From Sphingomonas aurantiaca (GTDB lineage Bacteria; Pseudomonadota; Alphaproteobacteria; Sphingomonadales; Sphingomonadaceae): DNA of 64,000 nt. Each line of letters begins with the position of its first letter. Positions within the stretch are counted from its first letter, which is position 1. The stretch spans positions 372,001-436,000 of the forward strand of contig NZ_QAOG01000003.1 in assembly GCF_003050705.1 (NCBI RefSeq). Direction: 5' to 3'. The notes below the pieces were generated by a model that saw nothing but the letters and a program-made list of their open reading frames with translations, made no database searches and had not been told where the DNA came from. Shown here piece by piece: positions 42,464 through 52,700 of this stretch. The translations under genes and the position numbers were made by a program.

Positions 42464-44124
42464 GCGGCGTCTCCGGTGAGCGTTCCGACGAGGGGAAGGG
42501 TGACGACATGCGCGATCCGCAAAAGCCCGCGATCGGCGCGCGACAGCGTGCCGCCATGCGCCTCGACGATCGCCTTGGCGACGAGCGAGCCGACTCCCAT
42601 GCCCTCATGGACGAGGGGGTGATCGGCACAGTGATTGACCACCGCGATCGCGACCCGTTCGTCGCGGCGGGTGACGGCGATTTCGACCACGCCGTCGTCG
42701 GTCGCCTGCACGGCGTTGCGGACCAGATTGACGAGCGCCTGCGCGATCTCGATCTCCTGCGCCAGCACGGTCCATTCTGGATCGACGGGGGCGATCCGGA
42801 TCGCGACGCCCGCAACGCTCGCCTCCGGCCGGGCCAGCGCCGCGACGGTGTCGACCAGGGCCCCGACCGGCAACAGCGACGGCTCGTCGACGGCGCGCCC
42901 GCCGAACCGGCGGAGGCGACGGACGAGCGTCGACAGCGTCACGGTCTTGCGCTCGATGAGCCGCGCGGTCTCGGCGATATCGGGATCGGCATGGGCGCTG
43001 ATCTCGACCAGATGGCGCGCCTCGATCGCCAGCGTCGACAAGGGCTGGCTGATCTCGTGGATGACGGCGACCGACATCGCGCGCAGCGTCTTGAGACGCT
43101 CGGCCTGGAACAGCATCCGGTCGCGCCGGGCGACAGCGGCCAGCGCGCGCGCTTCGGCATCGGCGAAGCTGCCCGCGAGATAGCCGACCACGGTGACCGC
43201 GGCGAGGCTCATGTGGAGCGCGAGCCGCTGGTCGACCGGGATCGCCCCGACCGTTTCGGGCAGGACGAGGATCGCGGTGACCACGATCGCGGCCCAGGCG
43301 GCGGCGCGGCCGAACCGGAGCCCGATCCAGGCGATCGCCAGCAACACCGGCGTCGCGGGAAGACCCAGGCCGATCGATGCGAGCATCCCGACCAGCCCGA
43401 GTGCGAGGCCGAGCACGATGACGGCTTCGGCGATATCCCGGCGCGACGGGACCATCGCGGGCATCGCGGTGCTGCCGCTCGACAGATCGGCGATCCACAA
43501 CAGCGGCGGCGCGATGAGCAGCACGCCGAGCATGTCGCCGACCGCGAACCCGGTCAGCGAGACGATGACGTCGCGGACATTGGCGACGTTGGTGATGTCG
43601 GGCCTGACGATCGACCAGGGCAGCGCGAACGCGACGGCGATCAGCGGCGCGAGAACCGAGGCGAGCCCGAGCGGCATCGGCGCGGTCGCCAGGCTGCCGG
43701 TGGCGCCGTCGGCAACCCGGCGCACCACAGCGACCGCGATCCCATAGGCCAGGACCGGGCTGGCGACGCCGAAGATACCGCGCGGCCATTCGGGCTGCGT
43801 GAAGACGATGATCCCGGTCAGGCACTGGACGATGATCTCGGTCAGCGCGGTGGCAGGCGCGAGACGCGCGCCGAACCGCCAGAACAAGGCGAGGCGGACG
43901 CCGGCCGCCGGAAACCAAAGCGAATAATAGCCGACGCCGCCCCACAGGATCGCGAGCCGGTGGAGCGCGAGGAAGGTCACGCCATAGCCGGCCAGCACCA
44001 GCCATTCGCGATCGCGCGGTAGCCATGGCGAGCGGCTGCGGAGCGATGGCGCCTCGCCGGGTGCGTCGACAGCGTCGATGTCGGCGGTCGCACGATCGGC
44101 AGGAGGAAGGGGGACGGAAGCCAT
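42460..44124 (-). CDS. MASE1-domain sensor histidine kinase
   Basis: A 554-residue membrane sensor kinase. Start ATG 44124 (MASVPLPP) is preceded by GGAAGGGGG. About eight hydrophobic segments (residues ~40-320, with the MASE1 motif GYYSLWFPAAGVRLALFWRFG) form the sensor; then the H-box SVAVIHEISQPLSTLAIEARHL with the phosphorylatable His, and an ATPase domain with N (LVNLVRNAVQATDD) and G-box (GMGVGSLVAKAIVEAHGG). The ligand of MASE1 sensors is not established. The gene is first in a kinase-regulator operon. Confidence 0.9.
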   Translation of the reverse strand: MASVPLPPADRATADIDAVDAPGEAPSLRSRSPWLPRDREWLVLAGYGVTFLALHRLAILWGGVGYYSLWFPAAGVRLALFWRFGARLAPATALTEIIVQCLTGIIVFTQPEWPRGIFGVASPVLAYGIAVAVVRRVADGATGSLATAPMPLGLASVLAPLIAVAFALPWSIVRPDITNVANVRDVIVSLTGFAVGDMLGVLLIAPPLLWIADLSSGSTAMPAMVPSRRDIAEAVIVLGLALGLVGMLASIGLGLPATPVLLAIAWIGLRFGRAAAWAAIVVTAILVLPETVGAIPVDQRLALHMSLAAVTVVGYLAGSFADAEARALAAVARRDRMLFQAERLKTLRAMSVAVIHEISQPLSTLAIEARHLVEISAHADPDIAETARLIERKTVTLSTLVRRLRRFGGRAVDEPSLLPVGALVDTVAALARPEASVAGVAIRIAPVDPEWTVLAQEIEIAQALVNLVRNAVQATDDGVVEIAVTRRDERVAIAVVNHCADHPLVHEGMGVGSLVAKAIVEAHGGTLSRADRGLLRIAHVVTLPLVGTLTGDAA

Positions 44125-44304
44125 CCCCACCTCGATACCGCGATCCACGCGCGGCAGAACTAGGGAAATACCCGGAATGAACCGGATTTTACCGGCCGGC
44201 GCGTCCGACCGGGGGTTTTTCCCGGACTGACGACGCCATCGCGTCACGCCTACCGACGGGCTTCAGATCCAGTGTCCGGGAAATGCGATGTCGGCCCACG
44301 CACT

Positions 44305-45102
44305 ATGAATTATTACCACAATATCGAGGGCGAGCAGATCAGCCCGATGGTGCTGCCGACGATCTCGGTCCGCGGCGACGACCTGCTGGCACTGCGGCAC
44401 ACGACCGCCCCCGGCACGCATGCGCTGGCGAACCTGCGCGTCGACTATCGACCGACCGACACCGGCGAGCGGGCGATCGCGCGCGACGGGCATAGCGGGC
44501 CCGGGCTCTATGCGTGCTTCTGGGACCGGGAGCTGTTCTACATCGGCACGTTTGCCGGCACCGGGCGACCGACCAACGGCAACGTCGCGCGCGAGCGCTG
44601 GACTAAGCACGTCGCTGGCATGACCTTTCGCGGCCACGGCGTCACGATCGGCGAGCGCGCGCTCCACCAGATTGCCGAGGATGCGCCGTCCGCTCTCGGC
44701 GCGCTGCTGCTCGAGGCGGATCGGGCGCGGCTGTCGAAGACTGCGGGGATGCTGCAGACGCAGTATGCGACGTTCCGGTTCGCGTCGCGGCACTGGGATG
44801 ATTTCGCGCTGCTCGACTCGGCGATGCTGGCGCGCTTTGCCTTTGTGTATCTGCGGCCGTCGCTGCACGGTCGGCTCGCGGGAATGGACAAGGCGACGCT
44901 CGATCCGCACCTGCGCGCGATGGAGCGGGGGATCGTCGCGTTGCTCGATCCGCCGTGCAATGCCGCCTCGACCAATCGCGACGGGACGCCGGGGCCCGGG
45001 ATTGCCGACACCGAGAAGACGATGCGGCAGGTGATGGATTCGCACCTCGCCGCGGTGCAGAGCGATCACCCGGACTATCAGCTGCGGTCGCGCCGGAGCT
45101 AG
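44305..45102 (+). CDS. Unknown protein with a GIY-YIG-like motif
   Basis: A 265-residue protein from ATG 44305 (a GTG at 44272 is also in frame). The segment GPGLYACFWDRELFYIGTF, followed by RERWTKHV, resembles the GIY-YIG nuclease core: GLY in place of GIY, FYIG in place of YIG, then the conserved Arg and His at roughly the right distances. No DNA-binding domain is recognised. If correct it would be a nuclease-like protein, but the similarity is my reading by eye. It stands alone between the two-component system and the sigma factor, codirectional with the latter. Confidence 0.6.
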   Translation: MNYYHNIEGEQISPMVLPTISVRGDDLLALRHTTAPGTHALANLRVDYRPTDTGERAIARDGHSGPGLYACFWDRELFYIGTFAGTGRPTNGNVARERWTKHVAGMTFRGHGVTIGERALHQIAEDAPSALGALLLEADRARLSKTAGMLQTQYATFRFASRHWDDFALLDSAMLARFAFVYLRPSLHGRLAGMDKATLDPHLRAMERGIVALLDPPCNAASTNRDGTPGPGIADTEKTMRQVMDSHLAAVQSDHPDYQLRSRRS

Positions 45103-45208
45103 CCGGGGACCGGCGTCCGGATTGTGTGGTTGGCCCAAGCGCGGTAGGTCCCGCCGCGAACACGGCGCCGTCGAGCGCCGATCGGCGGCCTATCGACACG
45201 GGCGAAAC

Positions 45209-45721
45209 ATGGACTCCTCGGGCCTTGAGGCCGTTTTCCTCGCGAACCGTGACACGCTGCTGCGGTTCCTCCGTTCGCTTGGCGCGAGCGATGCGGAGGA
45301 TCTGTTGCACGAGCTGTGGGTGCGGATCCAGTCGGCGCCGACCGGCCCCATCGCGGCGCCGCTCTCGTATCTGTACCGGATGGCGAACAACGTGGTGCTC
45401 GACCGGCATCGCACGGTGCGGCAGGCGGAGAAGCGTGAGCGCGCCTGGACCGAGGCGACGGGCGGCGCGTCGCTCGATCGCTCCGAGGAACCGTCGGCAG
45501 AGCGCGTCGTGATCGCGCGCGAGCAGGCGGCGCTGGCGGAGGCCGCCTTGCAATCGGTCGGCGACCGCGCCGCGCGGATTTTTCGGCGCCACCGCATCGA
45601 CGGGGTCGAACAGCGCGCGGTCGCGGCGGAGTTCGAGGTGAGCCTCAGCACGGTCGAGGGCGACCTGCGCAAGGCGTATCGCGCGATGATCGAGGCGAAG
45701 CGGCGGTATGATGAGGCTTGA
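45209..45721 (+). CDS. ECF-type RNA polymerase sigma factor (FecI group)
   Basis: A 170-residue ECF sigma factor, the transcriptional switch of a cell-surface signalling operon. Region 2 appears as LRFLRSLGASDAEDLLHELWVRIQS with the -10-binding part after it; region 4 is RRHRIDGVEQRAVAAEFEVSLSTVEGDLRKAY. The ATG at 45209 gives the normal size. The next gene, 33 bases downstream, is the FecR-type regulator that should control it. Confidence 0.92.
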   Translation: MDSSGLEAVFLANRDTLLRFLRSLGASDAEDLLHELWVRIQSAPTGPIAAPLSYLYRMANNVVLDRHRTVRQAEKRERAWTEATGGASLDRSEEPSAERVVIAREQAALAEAALQSVGDRAARIFRRHRIDGVEQRAVAAEFEVSLSTVEGDLRKAYRAMIEAKRRYDEA

Positions 45722-45754
45722 TCCGATCGTCTCCGTCTTCGGCTATAGGAGGCC

Positions 45755-46699
45755 ATGATGGCGGAGCATGACGATACCGATGCGCCTGCGCTGACCGCGC
45801 TGGAGGCGTGCGCGCTGGACTGGGTCGTCCGGACCGGCAGCGATGCGTTCGAGGACTGGCCGGCCTTCCATGCGTGGCTGGAGGCGGACCCGAGCCATGC
45901 CGCGGCCTATCATGCGATGGCGCTGAATATCGAGGACGTCGCGGCGACGGTGCCGCCAGCGCCGGTCGCGTCGGTCGATGTGCGGCCGGTGCGGCGCCGC
46001 TGGCCGGTGTGGACCGGCGGCGCGATCGCCGCGTCGCTGGCGCTGCTCGTCGGGTATGAGGCGATCGAAACGCAGTCGCATCCCTATGCAATCGAGACTG
46101 CGGCCGGGGCGATGCGGACGATCCGGCTGGCGGATGGCAGTTCGATCGCGATGGGCGGTGCGACGCGGCTGGTGCTCGATCGCGACGACCCGCGCGCCGC
46201 GACGCTGGAGCATGGCGAGGCGATGTTCGTGGTTCGGCACGATGCGCGCGATCCGTTCGAGGTGCGCGTCGGTGGCGCACGGCTGGTCGATGTCGGTACC
46301 GCGTTCGACGTGAAGCACGCGCGCGGCGAGACTCGCGTCGCGGTGTCGGAGGGCGCGGTCGACTATAACCCGGGGCGCGACGCCATCCGGCTCGTGCAGG
46401 GGCAGGGGCTGCTCGTGCGCGGCGGCAAGGCGACCGTGACGAGCGTCGACGTGGCCAGCGTGGGATCGTGGCGCGACAGCGTGCTGGCCTATGACGGCGT
46501 GCCGCTGGCGGAGGTCGCCGACGATCTGTCGCGCGCGCTCGGCGTCGATCTGCGCGCCGACCCGACCGTGGCGAAGCGCGCGTTCAGCGGCAGCATCGCG
46601 ACCGCCAAGCTGGCGGGCGACCCGGCGCTGGCCGCGCCGCTGCTGGGCGTCGCGATCCGCAAGCGGGGTGGCCACTGGGTGATGTCCGCGCGCTCGTGA
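45755..46699 (+). CDS. FecR-family transmembrane anti-sigma/regulator
   Basis: A 314-residue protein: an N-terminal DUF4880-type region (CALDWVVRTGSDAFEDWPAFHAWLEADPSHAAAY), one membrane segment near residues 86-104, and a periplasmic FecR domain (AAGAMRTIRLADGSSIAMGGATRL; FEVRVGGARLVDVGTAFDVK). It relays receptor occupancy to the sigma factor. Its TGA overlaps the GTG start of the receptor (GTGA), a conserved FecIRA-like order. Confidence 0.93.
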   Translation: MMAEHDDTDAPALTALEACALDWVVRTGSDAFEDWPAFHAWLEADPSHAAAYHAMALNIEDVAATVPPAPVASVDVRPVRRRWPVWTGGAIAASLALLVGYEAIETQSHPYAIETAAGAMRTIRLADGSSIAMGGATRLVLDRDDPRAATLEHGEAMFVVRHDARDPFEVRVGGARLVDVGTAFDVKHARGETRVAVSEGAVDYNPGRDAIRLVQGQGLLVRGGKATVTSVDVASVGSWRDSVLAYDGVPLAEVADDLSRALGVDLRADPTVAKRAFSGSIATAKLAGDPALAAPLLGVAIRKRGGHWVMSARS

Positions 46700-49071
46700 G
46701 GATGCGGGGGTGTCTGGTCGTCGCGGCGCTCGTTGTCGCCGCGCCTGCGGTTGCGGGGCAGGGGGCGGTCGACCTGCCGGCGGGGCGGCTGGGCGATGCG
46801 GTGCTCGCGCTCGGGCGGCAATCGGGGACGAGCATCGTCGTCGGCGATCCGGGATTATGGGGGCGGCGCGTGCCGGCGGTGCGCGGGCGGATGAGTGCGC
46901 GCGAGGCGCTCGACCAGCTGGCGGATTCGGCGAACGCCGATGTCGTCGCGGCAGGATCGGTCGGCTGGCGGTTGGTGCCACGCGTGGCGCGCCGTGCACC
47001 CGTCCGGGTGGCGCCGCCGAAGGTCGTCCGCGTCGCGGCGCCGGTGGTGGCGGGCGCGGACATCGTCGTCACCGGCAGCAAGCGCGACGTGGCGCTGCGC
47101 GACTTTGCGGGGCAGGTGGCGTTGCTCGACGGCGTCGATCTCGCGCTTGGCGGTGCGGGGGGGACCGACGCGATCCTCGCGCGGCTGGCGAGCGTGTCGT
47201 CGACGCATCTGGGCGCCGGACGCAACAAGCTGTTCATCCGCGGGATCGCCGATTCGAGCTTCACCGGCCCGACGCAGACGACGGTCGGACAGTATTTCGG
47301 CGACCTGAGGCTCAGCTACAACGCGCCCGATCCCGACCTGCGGCTGTACGATATCGCCTCGGTCGAGGTCCTCGAAGGGCCGCAGGGGACGCTGTATGGC
47401 GCGGGCTCGCTCGGCGGGATCATCCGCACCGTGCCCAACGCGCCCGAGATGGGCGCGGTGTCGGCGTCGATCGCGGGGGGGCTGTCGGCGACGTGGCATG
47501 GTGATCCGGGCGCCGATCTGGGCGCGACGCTGAACCTGCCGCTGGGCGAGCGGGTGGCGCTGCGCGTGGTCGGCTACGGCGTCAGCGAGGGCGGCTATAT
47601 CGACAATCCGCTGCTTGCGCGGCGCGATGTGAACCGGACGCGGATCGGGGGCGGTCGCGCTGCGCTGCGGCTCGATGCGGGGAATGGCTGGAGCGTCGAT
47701 CTCGGCGGGATCGGGCAGTGGACCAAGGGCGACGACAGCCAATATGCCGACCGCGATGCACCGAGCCTCGGCCGTGGCGCGCTGACCCGGTCGAGTGCGA
47801 TCGTGCAGGGGTTCTCGGCGGACTATGTGATGGGGCAGCTGGTCGTGTCGGGCGCGATCGGCGGGGTGATGGTCAAGTCCTCGACCGGGATCGTCGGGCA
47901 GGCGCTGACCGAACGCTATGACGCGACGATGCCCGGTGGCGATGCGCGGGTGTTCGCGCAGCGCAACGCGACCATGCTAATCGCCAACGAGACCCGGGCG
48001 TGGCGGCCGATGCGGCATGGGTTCGGCTGGGTGGTGGGCGGCAGCTTCACGCACAACCGGACCCGATTGTCGCGCTCGCTGGGGCCGATCGATTCACCCG
48101 CGCCGGTGACGGGCGTCACCAACAGCATCGACGAAGCGACGCTGTACGGCGAGGGCAGCGTACAGCTCGTCCGCGGGCTGACCGCGACGGCGGGCGCGCG
48201 CGTGACCCGCGCATCGCTGGCGGGCACGGGCGAGGACATCGCCCCCGCGCGGCTGGAGGCGGTCGCGGTGGCGCGTGCGCGCGTGACCGCGGACCGGATC
48301 GAGACGAGCGTGCTGCCGACCGCCTCGCTGATCGCGGCGGTGCTGCCCAAGGTGTCGCTCTACGGGCGGTATCAGCAGGGGTTCCGGCCGGGCGGTCTGG
48401 CGATCGAGAGCGATTTCGTGCGGCGGTTCGAGAATGATCGCGTCGCGACGCTCGAAAGCGGCGTCCGCTATGGGCTGGCGGGTGCCGATACCGCCTATCT
48501 GTCGGCGAGCGTCTCGCACACGGTCTGGAAGGATATCCAGGCGGATTTCATCGATGCGACCGGCCTGCCGAGCACCGCGAACATCGGCGACGGGCGGATC
48601 TGGACGTTCAGCGCGGCGGGCGGGTGGAAGCCGATGGCCGGACTGACGCTTGACGCGGGCTTCACCTACAATGACAGCCGCGTGACCGAGCCGAGCGCGG
48701 CGCTGTTCGTGGCGCTGGCGCGGATGAGCCAGGTGCCGAACATCGCGCGCTATGCCGGGCGGCTCGGCGCGGATTACCGGCGCGATATGGGCAAGGATCT
48801 GGAACTGCGCGTGTACGGCTGGGCGCGCTATGTCGGGCGGTCGCGGCTGGGCGTCGGCCCGGTGCTCGGCGAGGAGCAGGGGGATTATCTCGATACCGCG
48901 CTGACCGCACGGGTCGGGCGGCCGTCGCTGGGGGTGACGCTCGGCGTGACGAACCTGACGGACAGCGTCGGCAACCGGTTCGCGCTGGGGACCCCGTTCC
49001 AGCTGGGGAACGGGCAGATCACGCCGCAGCGTCCGCGGACGATCCGCATCGGCCTGGATGCTGCGTTCTAG
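46696..49071 (+). CDS. FecA-like TonB-dependent receptor with N-terminal STN signalling domain
   Basis: A 791-residue outer-membrane receptor. A signal peptide (residues about 1-22) is followed by an STN/secretin-like domain at about 23-96 (VDLPAGRLGDAVLALGRQSGTSIVVGD), the part that contacts FecR, then the plug starting DIVVTGSKRD near residue 117, and a barrel ending in AAF. It completes the sigma/FecR/receptor operon, which normally senses and imports a ferric siderophore or glycan. The substrate is not evident. Confidence 0.93.
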   Translation: MRMRGCLVVAALVVAAPAVAGQGAVDLPAGRLGDAVLALGRQSGTSIVVGDPGLWGRRVPAVRGRMSAREALDQLADSANADVVAAGSVGWRLVPRVARRAPVRVAPPKVVRVAAPVVAGADIVVTGSKRDVALRDFAGQVALLDGVDLALGGAGGTDAILARLASVSSTHLGAGRNKLFIRGIADSSFTGPTQTTVGQYFGDLRLSYNAPDPDLRLYDIASVEVLEGPQGTLYGAGSLGGIIRTVPNAPEMGAVSASIAGGLSATWHGDPGADLGATLNLPLGERVALRVVGYGVSEGGYIDNPLLARRDVNRTRIGGGRAALRLDAGNGWSVDLGGIGQWTKGDDSQYADRDAPSLGRGALTRSSAIVQGFSADYVMGQLVVSGAIGGVMVKSSTGIVGQALTERYDATMPGGDARVFAQRNATMLIANETRAWRPMRHGFGWVVGGSFTHNRTRLSRSLGPIDSPAPVTGVTNSIDEATLYGEGSVQLVRGLTATAGARVTRASLAGTGEDIAPARLEAVAVARARVTADRIETSVLPTASLIAAVLPKVSLYGRYQQGFRPGGLAIESDFVRRFENDRVATLESGVRYGLAGADTAYLSASVSHTVWKDIQADFIDATGLPSTANIGDGRIWTFSAAGGWKPMAGLTLDAGFTYNDSRVTEPSAALFVALARMSQVPNIARYAGRLGADYRRDMGKDLELRVYGWARYVGRSRLGVGPVLGEEQGDYLDTALTARVGRPSLGVTLGVTNLTDSVGNRFALGTPFQLGNGQITPQRPRTIRIGLDAAF

Positions 49072-49080
49072 CGTCGTGAT

Positions 49081-49103
49081 CCTCCCCCTTGCGGGGGAGG
49101 ATT
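49081..49103. terminator. Palindrome between convergent genes, possible bidirectional terminator
   Basis: CCTCCCCCTTGCGGGGGAGG forms a compact hairpin directly after the receptor stop and just beyond the 3' end of the convergent DUF697-like gene. There is no strong T-run, so it may act by stabilising transcript ends rather than by intrinsic termination. Confidence 0.5.
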
Positions 49104-49107
49104 GGGG

Positions 49108-49593
49108 TCAGGCGTTCGCCAGCGCCCGCTGGTCTGCCGGGAGCAGCGCGAGGGCGGTCTTGTAGCAATCGTCGACGTGGGAGTTGCCGGCGAGCTTCAT
49201 CGCGCCAAAGCTGATCGTCGCGGCGACCGCGGAGCCGGCGAAGGGGATGAACTTCGCCATCGATCCGACCGCGATGCGCGCGCCCATGCGGCGGAGCAGC
49301 GCGACGACGATGCGCTTGGTGACCATGCGGCCGATCATCGTGTTGCCCAGGCTCGACGCCATAACGAACGCCTGCTGCGCAAGCTGCGGCTCTAGCTTTT
49401 GCACCTGATCGTGGTCGAGCCCGAAGCGCTTGCTGATTTCCGGCAGCAGCTTGGTGAGCAGGCCGATGTCCGCGACGATGTCCGCCCCCGGGATCGGCAC
49501 GACCGCGGCCCCCGCCGACACCATCGCCCGCGTGGTGACGAGCTTCTTGCTGTCGTCGCGGATGCGGTCGAGTTCGGCGATGGTGTTGATCAT
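49108..49593 (-). CDS. Small membrane protein of the EcsC/DUF697-like type
   Basis: A 161-residue protein from ATG 49593 (MINTIAELDRIRDDSKKLV). It has two hydrophobic helices flanked by the motif AGAAVVPIPGADIVADIGLLTKLLPEISKRFGLD, reminiscent of DUF697/EcsC-like proteins, and a second GSMAKFIPFAGSAVAATISFGAMKL segment. The function is unknown. It diverges from the autotransporter gene with 137 bases between starts, so they may share a regulatory region. Confidence 0.65.
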   Translation of the reverse strand: MINTIAELDRIRDDSKKLVTTRAMVSAGAAVVPIPGADIVADIGLLTKLLPEISKRFGLDHDQVQKLEPQLAQQAFVMASSLGNTMIGRMVTKRIVVALLRRMGARIAVGSMAKFIPFAGSAVAATISFGAMKLAGNSHVDDCYKTALALLPADQRALANA

Positions 49594-49730
49594 GGCGGTA
49601 TAAATCCCTGAATATGTCGGCCGACAACGCGCCGCCGCGATCCTGGTGCCGTGCGATAATGCGACGGGCTCCAAGGCTGGCCGCGCACGCCTCCGTCCTC
49701 CTTTCGAAAACACATCGAAAAGGGTTCCGT

Positions 49731-52700
49731 ATGCGTCGTCTCCTGCTGACCACCACCTGCCTGTTCGCGATCCCCTCGTCGCTGCACGCGCAGACCGTGA
49801 TCGATACCAAGCGGACCGACGCGGTGCGCACGTCGACGATCAAGGCGGGCGCGCCCGACAACCTGAAGATCGTCGCGGCGGGGTCGGTGACGCCGACCAG
49901 CGGCACCGCGGTGACGATCGACAGCGTCAATTCGATCGCCAACGAAGGCACGATCCAGGTGACCAACGCCGACGGATCGACCGGCGTCCTTGCCAACGCC
50001 GGCACCGGCGGCGGCATTACCAACGCCGCGGCGGGCAAGATCATCGTCGACGAAAGCTATGTCGCGACCGACACCGACAAGGACGGCGACCTTGACGGGC
50101 CGTTCGCGGCGGGCACCGGGCGGACCGGGATCCGCACCGCGGGCGCCTATACCGGCGCGATCGTCAACAGCGGCGCGATCACGGTGAAGGGCAATGAATC
50201 CGCGGGCATCTGGCTTGGTGGCCCGCTGACCGGCGCGTTCACGCATGACGGACAGACATCGGTCACCGGCGACCGGTCGACCGGCGTTCGGATCGCGGAC
50301 GTCACCGGCAACGTCCGGCTGGCGGGCACGATCGCGGCGATCGGCCAGAACGCGGTCGCCGCGCGAGTCGATGGCGACATTGCGGGCGCGCTGGTGGTGC
50401 AGGGCGCGCTCGGGTCGACCGGCTATCGCTATGTGACGCCGCCGGCCGACGTGTCCAAGCTCGACGCGGACGATCTGTTGCAGGGCGGGTCCGCGCTGGT
50501 TGTGGCCGGCAACGTGTCGGGCGGGATCATCTTGGCGGTGCCGCCCAAGGATGCGAGCACGACCGATACGGACGAGGACAAGGACGGGCTGCCCGACAGC
50601 ACCGAAGGCTCCGCGGCGATCACGTCGTACGGCGCGGCGCCGGCGGTGCAGATCGGGTCGGCGACGCGCGCGGTCGCGATCGGCGCGGTCGCGGGAACGG
50701 GCACCGGGTTCGGCCTGATCGTCGACGGCGGCATCGCGGGAAGCGGCGTCTATGGCGGCATCGAGGGCAATGGCCTGGCGGTCGGCGGGCTTGGCGGGGC
50801 GGTGACGATCGCCGGCGGGATCGGCGTCAACGGTACCGTCGCGGCGACCGCGAACGGCGCGAGCGCGACTGCACTGGAGCTCGGGCGTGGTGCATCGACA
50901 CCCGAGATCCGTAACGCCGGCACGATCTCCGCGGCGGGCGGCGGCACGACCGCATCGGTATCCACCGCGGTGCTGGTCGACAGCGGCGCGTCGGTCGGCA
51001 CGATCCGCAACAGCGGCACGATCAAGGCGACCGCGCAGGCCGCCGACGGCACCGCGATCGGCATCATCGACCGGTCGGGCACGGTGACCCTGGTGGAGAA
51101 TAGCGGCGCGATCGGCGCATCGGGGGCGCTAGCCACCTCCGAGCGCAACGTCGCGATCGACCTGTCGGCGACCACGACCGGGACGATCGTCCGCCAGACC
51201 GCGGTCGCCACCGGCATCGCCGCGCCGGCGATCGTCGGCGACGTCCGCTTCGGCAGCGGCAACGATGTGTTCGAGGTCGCCGACGGCACCGTCGCGGGCA
51301 TCGCGCGGTTCGGCAGCGGCACCAACCGCCTGGCGCTGTCGGGCGACGCGATCTTCACCGGCGGGACGGTGTTCGGCGCGGGCAACGATACGCTCGCGCT
51401 GGCCGGCACGTCGGTCTTCAGCGGCGCGGCGGACTTCGGCGGCGGCAGCGATACGCTGACGCTGGGCGGCACGTCGCGCTTCTCGGGGACGCTGGCGAAC
51501 GCCGGCGGGCTGGCGGTCGCGGTCACTGGCGGGACGCTCGACATCACCAAGGCGGCGTCGATCGCGTCGTTGTCGGTCGGCGGCGGCGGGGTTCTCGCGG
51601 TGACGCTCGACAAGACCGGCGGCACGGGCACGATGATCCAGGTCGCGGGGACCGCGTCGTTCGACCAGGATTCGAAGCTCGCGCTGAAGCTGACCAGCGT
51701 GGTCGACGCGGAAGGCCGCTACGTCGTGCTGAAGGCGGGGACGCTGACCGGCGCTGCGAACCTGACCGCGACCACGACATTGCTGCCGTTCCTGTACAAG
51801 GGGAGCATCGCGACGGGCACCGGCAACGACCTGGCCGTCGACGTCGCGCGCAAATCGGCGACCGAGCTCGGGTTCAACCGCTCGCAGGCATCGGCCTATG
51901 ACGCGGTGTACAAGGCGCTCGGCAACGACGCGAAGGTCGGCGGTGCGTTCCTGAACATCACCGATGGCGACGCATTCCGGGGCTCGGTTCGCCAGATGCT
52001 GCCCGACCATGCCGGCGGCACGTTCGAGGCGGTGACGATGGGTTCGCGCGCGACCGCCCGCGTGCTCGCCGACCCGCACGGGCCGTTCAAGGACGAGGGC
52101 AGCTGGGGCTATTGGGTGACGCAGGTCGCGTGGGGTACGTCGAAGAGCGTCGCCGACACCGCGGGCTACGACATCAGCGGCTGGGGCGTTTCGGCAGGCG
52201 CCGAGTACAAGACCGGGGTGGGCAATTTCGGCACGTCGCTCGCCTATCTCAACGGGCAGGACGCGGACGACGGCACCGACAACGAAGTGCGATCGGGGCA
52301 GTATGAACTGGCCGGATACTGGCGCGGGCATTGGGGCGACCTGCAGGCGAATGCGCGCGTTTCGGGGGCGAAGATCACGTTCGACGGCACGCGCCACTTC
52401 ACCGGCGCGATCGGCAGCGAAGTCGTCGACCGGACGTCGCGCGGCGACTGGAACGGGACGCTGTATTCGGCGTCGAGCGGCATTTCGTGGGACGGCGGCA
52501 AGGGCATCTTCGTGTTCCGGCCGGTGCTCGCGATCGACTATTACAAGCTCAAGGAGGATGGCTATCGCGAGACCGGCGGCGGCAAGGCGATCGACCTGGT
52601 CGTCCAGTCGCGGACCAGCGACGAGCTGGCGGTGACCGCGAGCACCGCGCTGGGGCTGAACTTCGGCGGCACGAGCCCGGACGAGGGCTGGTTCCGGGTC

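Noticed and set aside
42442..44022. A 526-codon open frame antisense to the MASE1 kinase
   Set aside because: It is Asp/Arg/Gln-rich shadow sequence; the kinase frame carries all the motifs.
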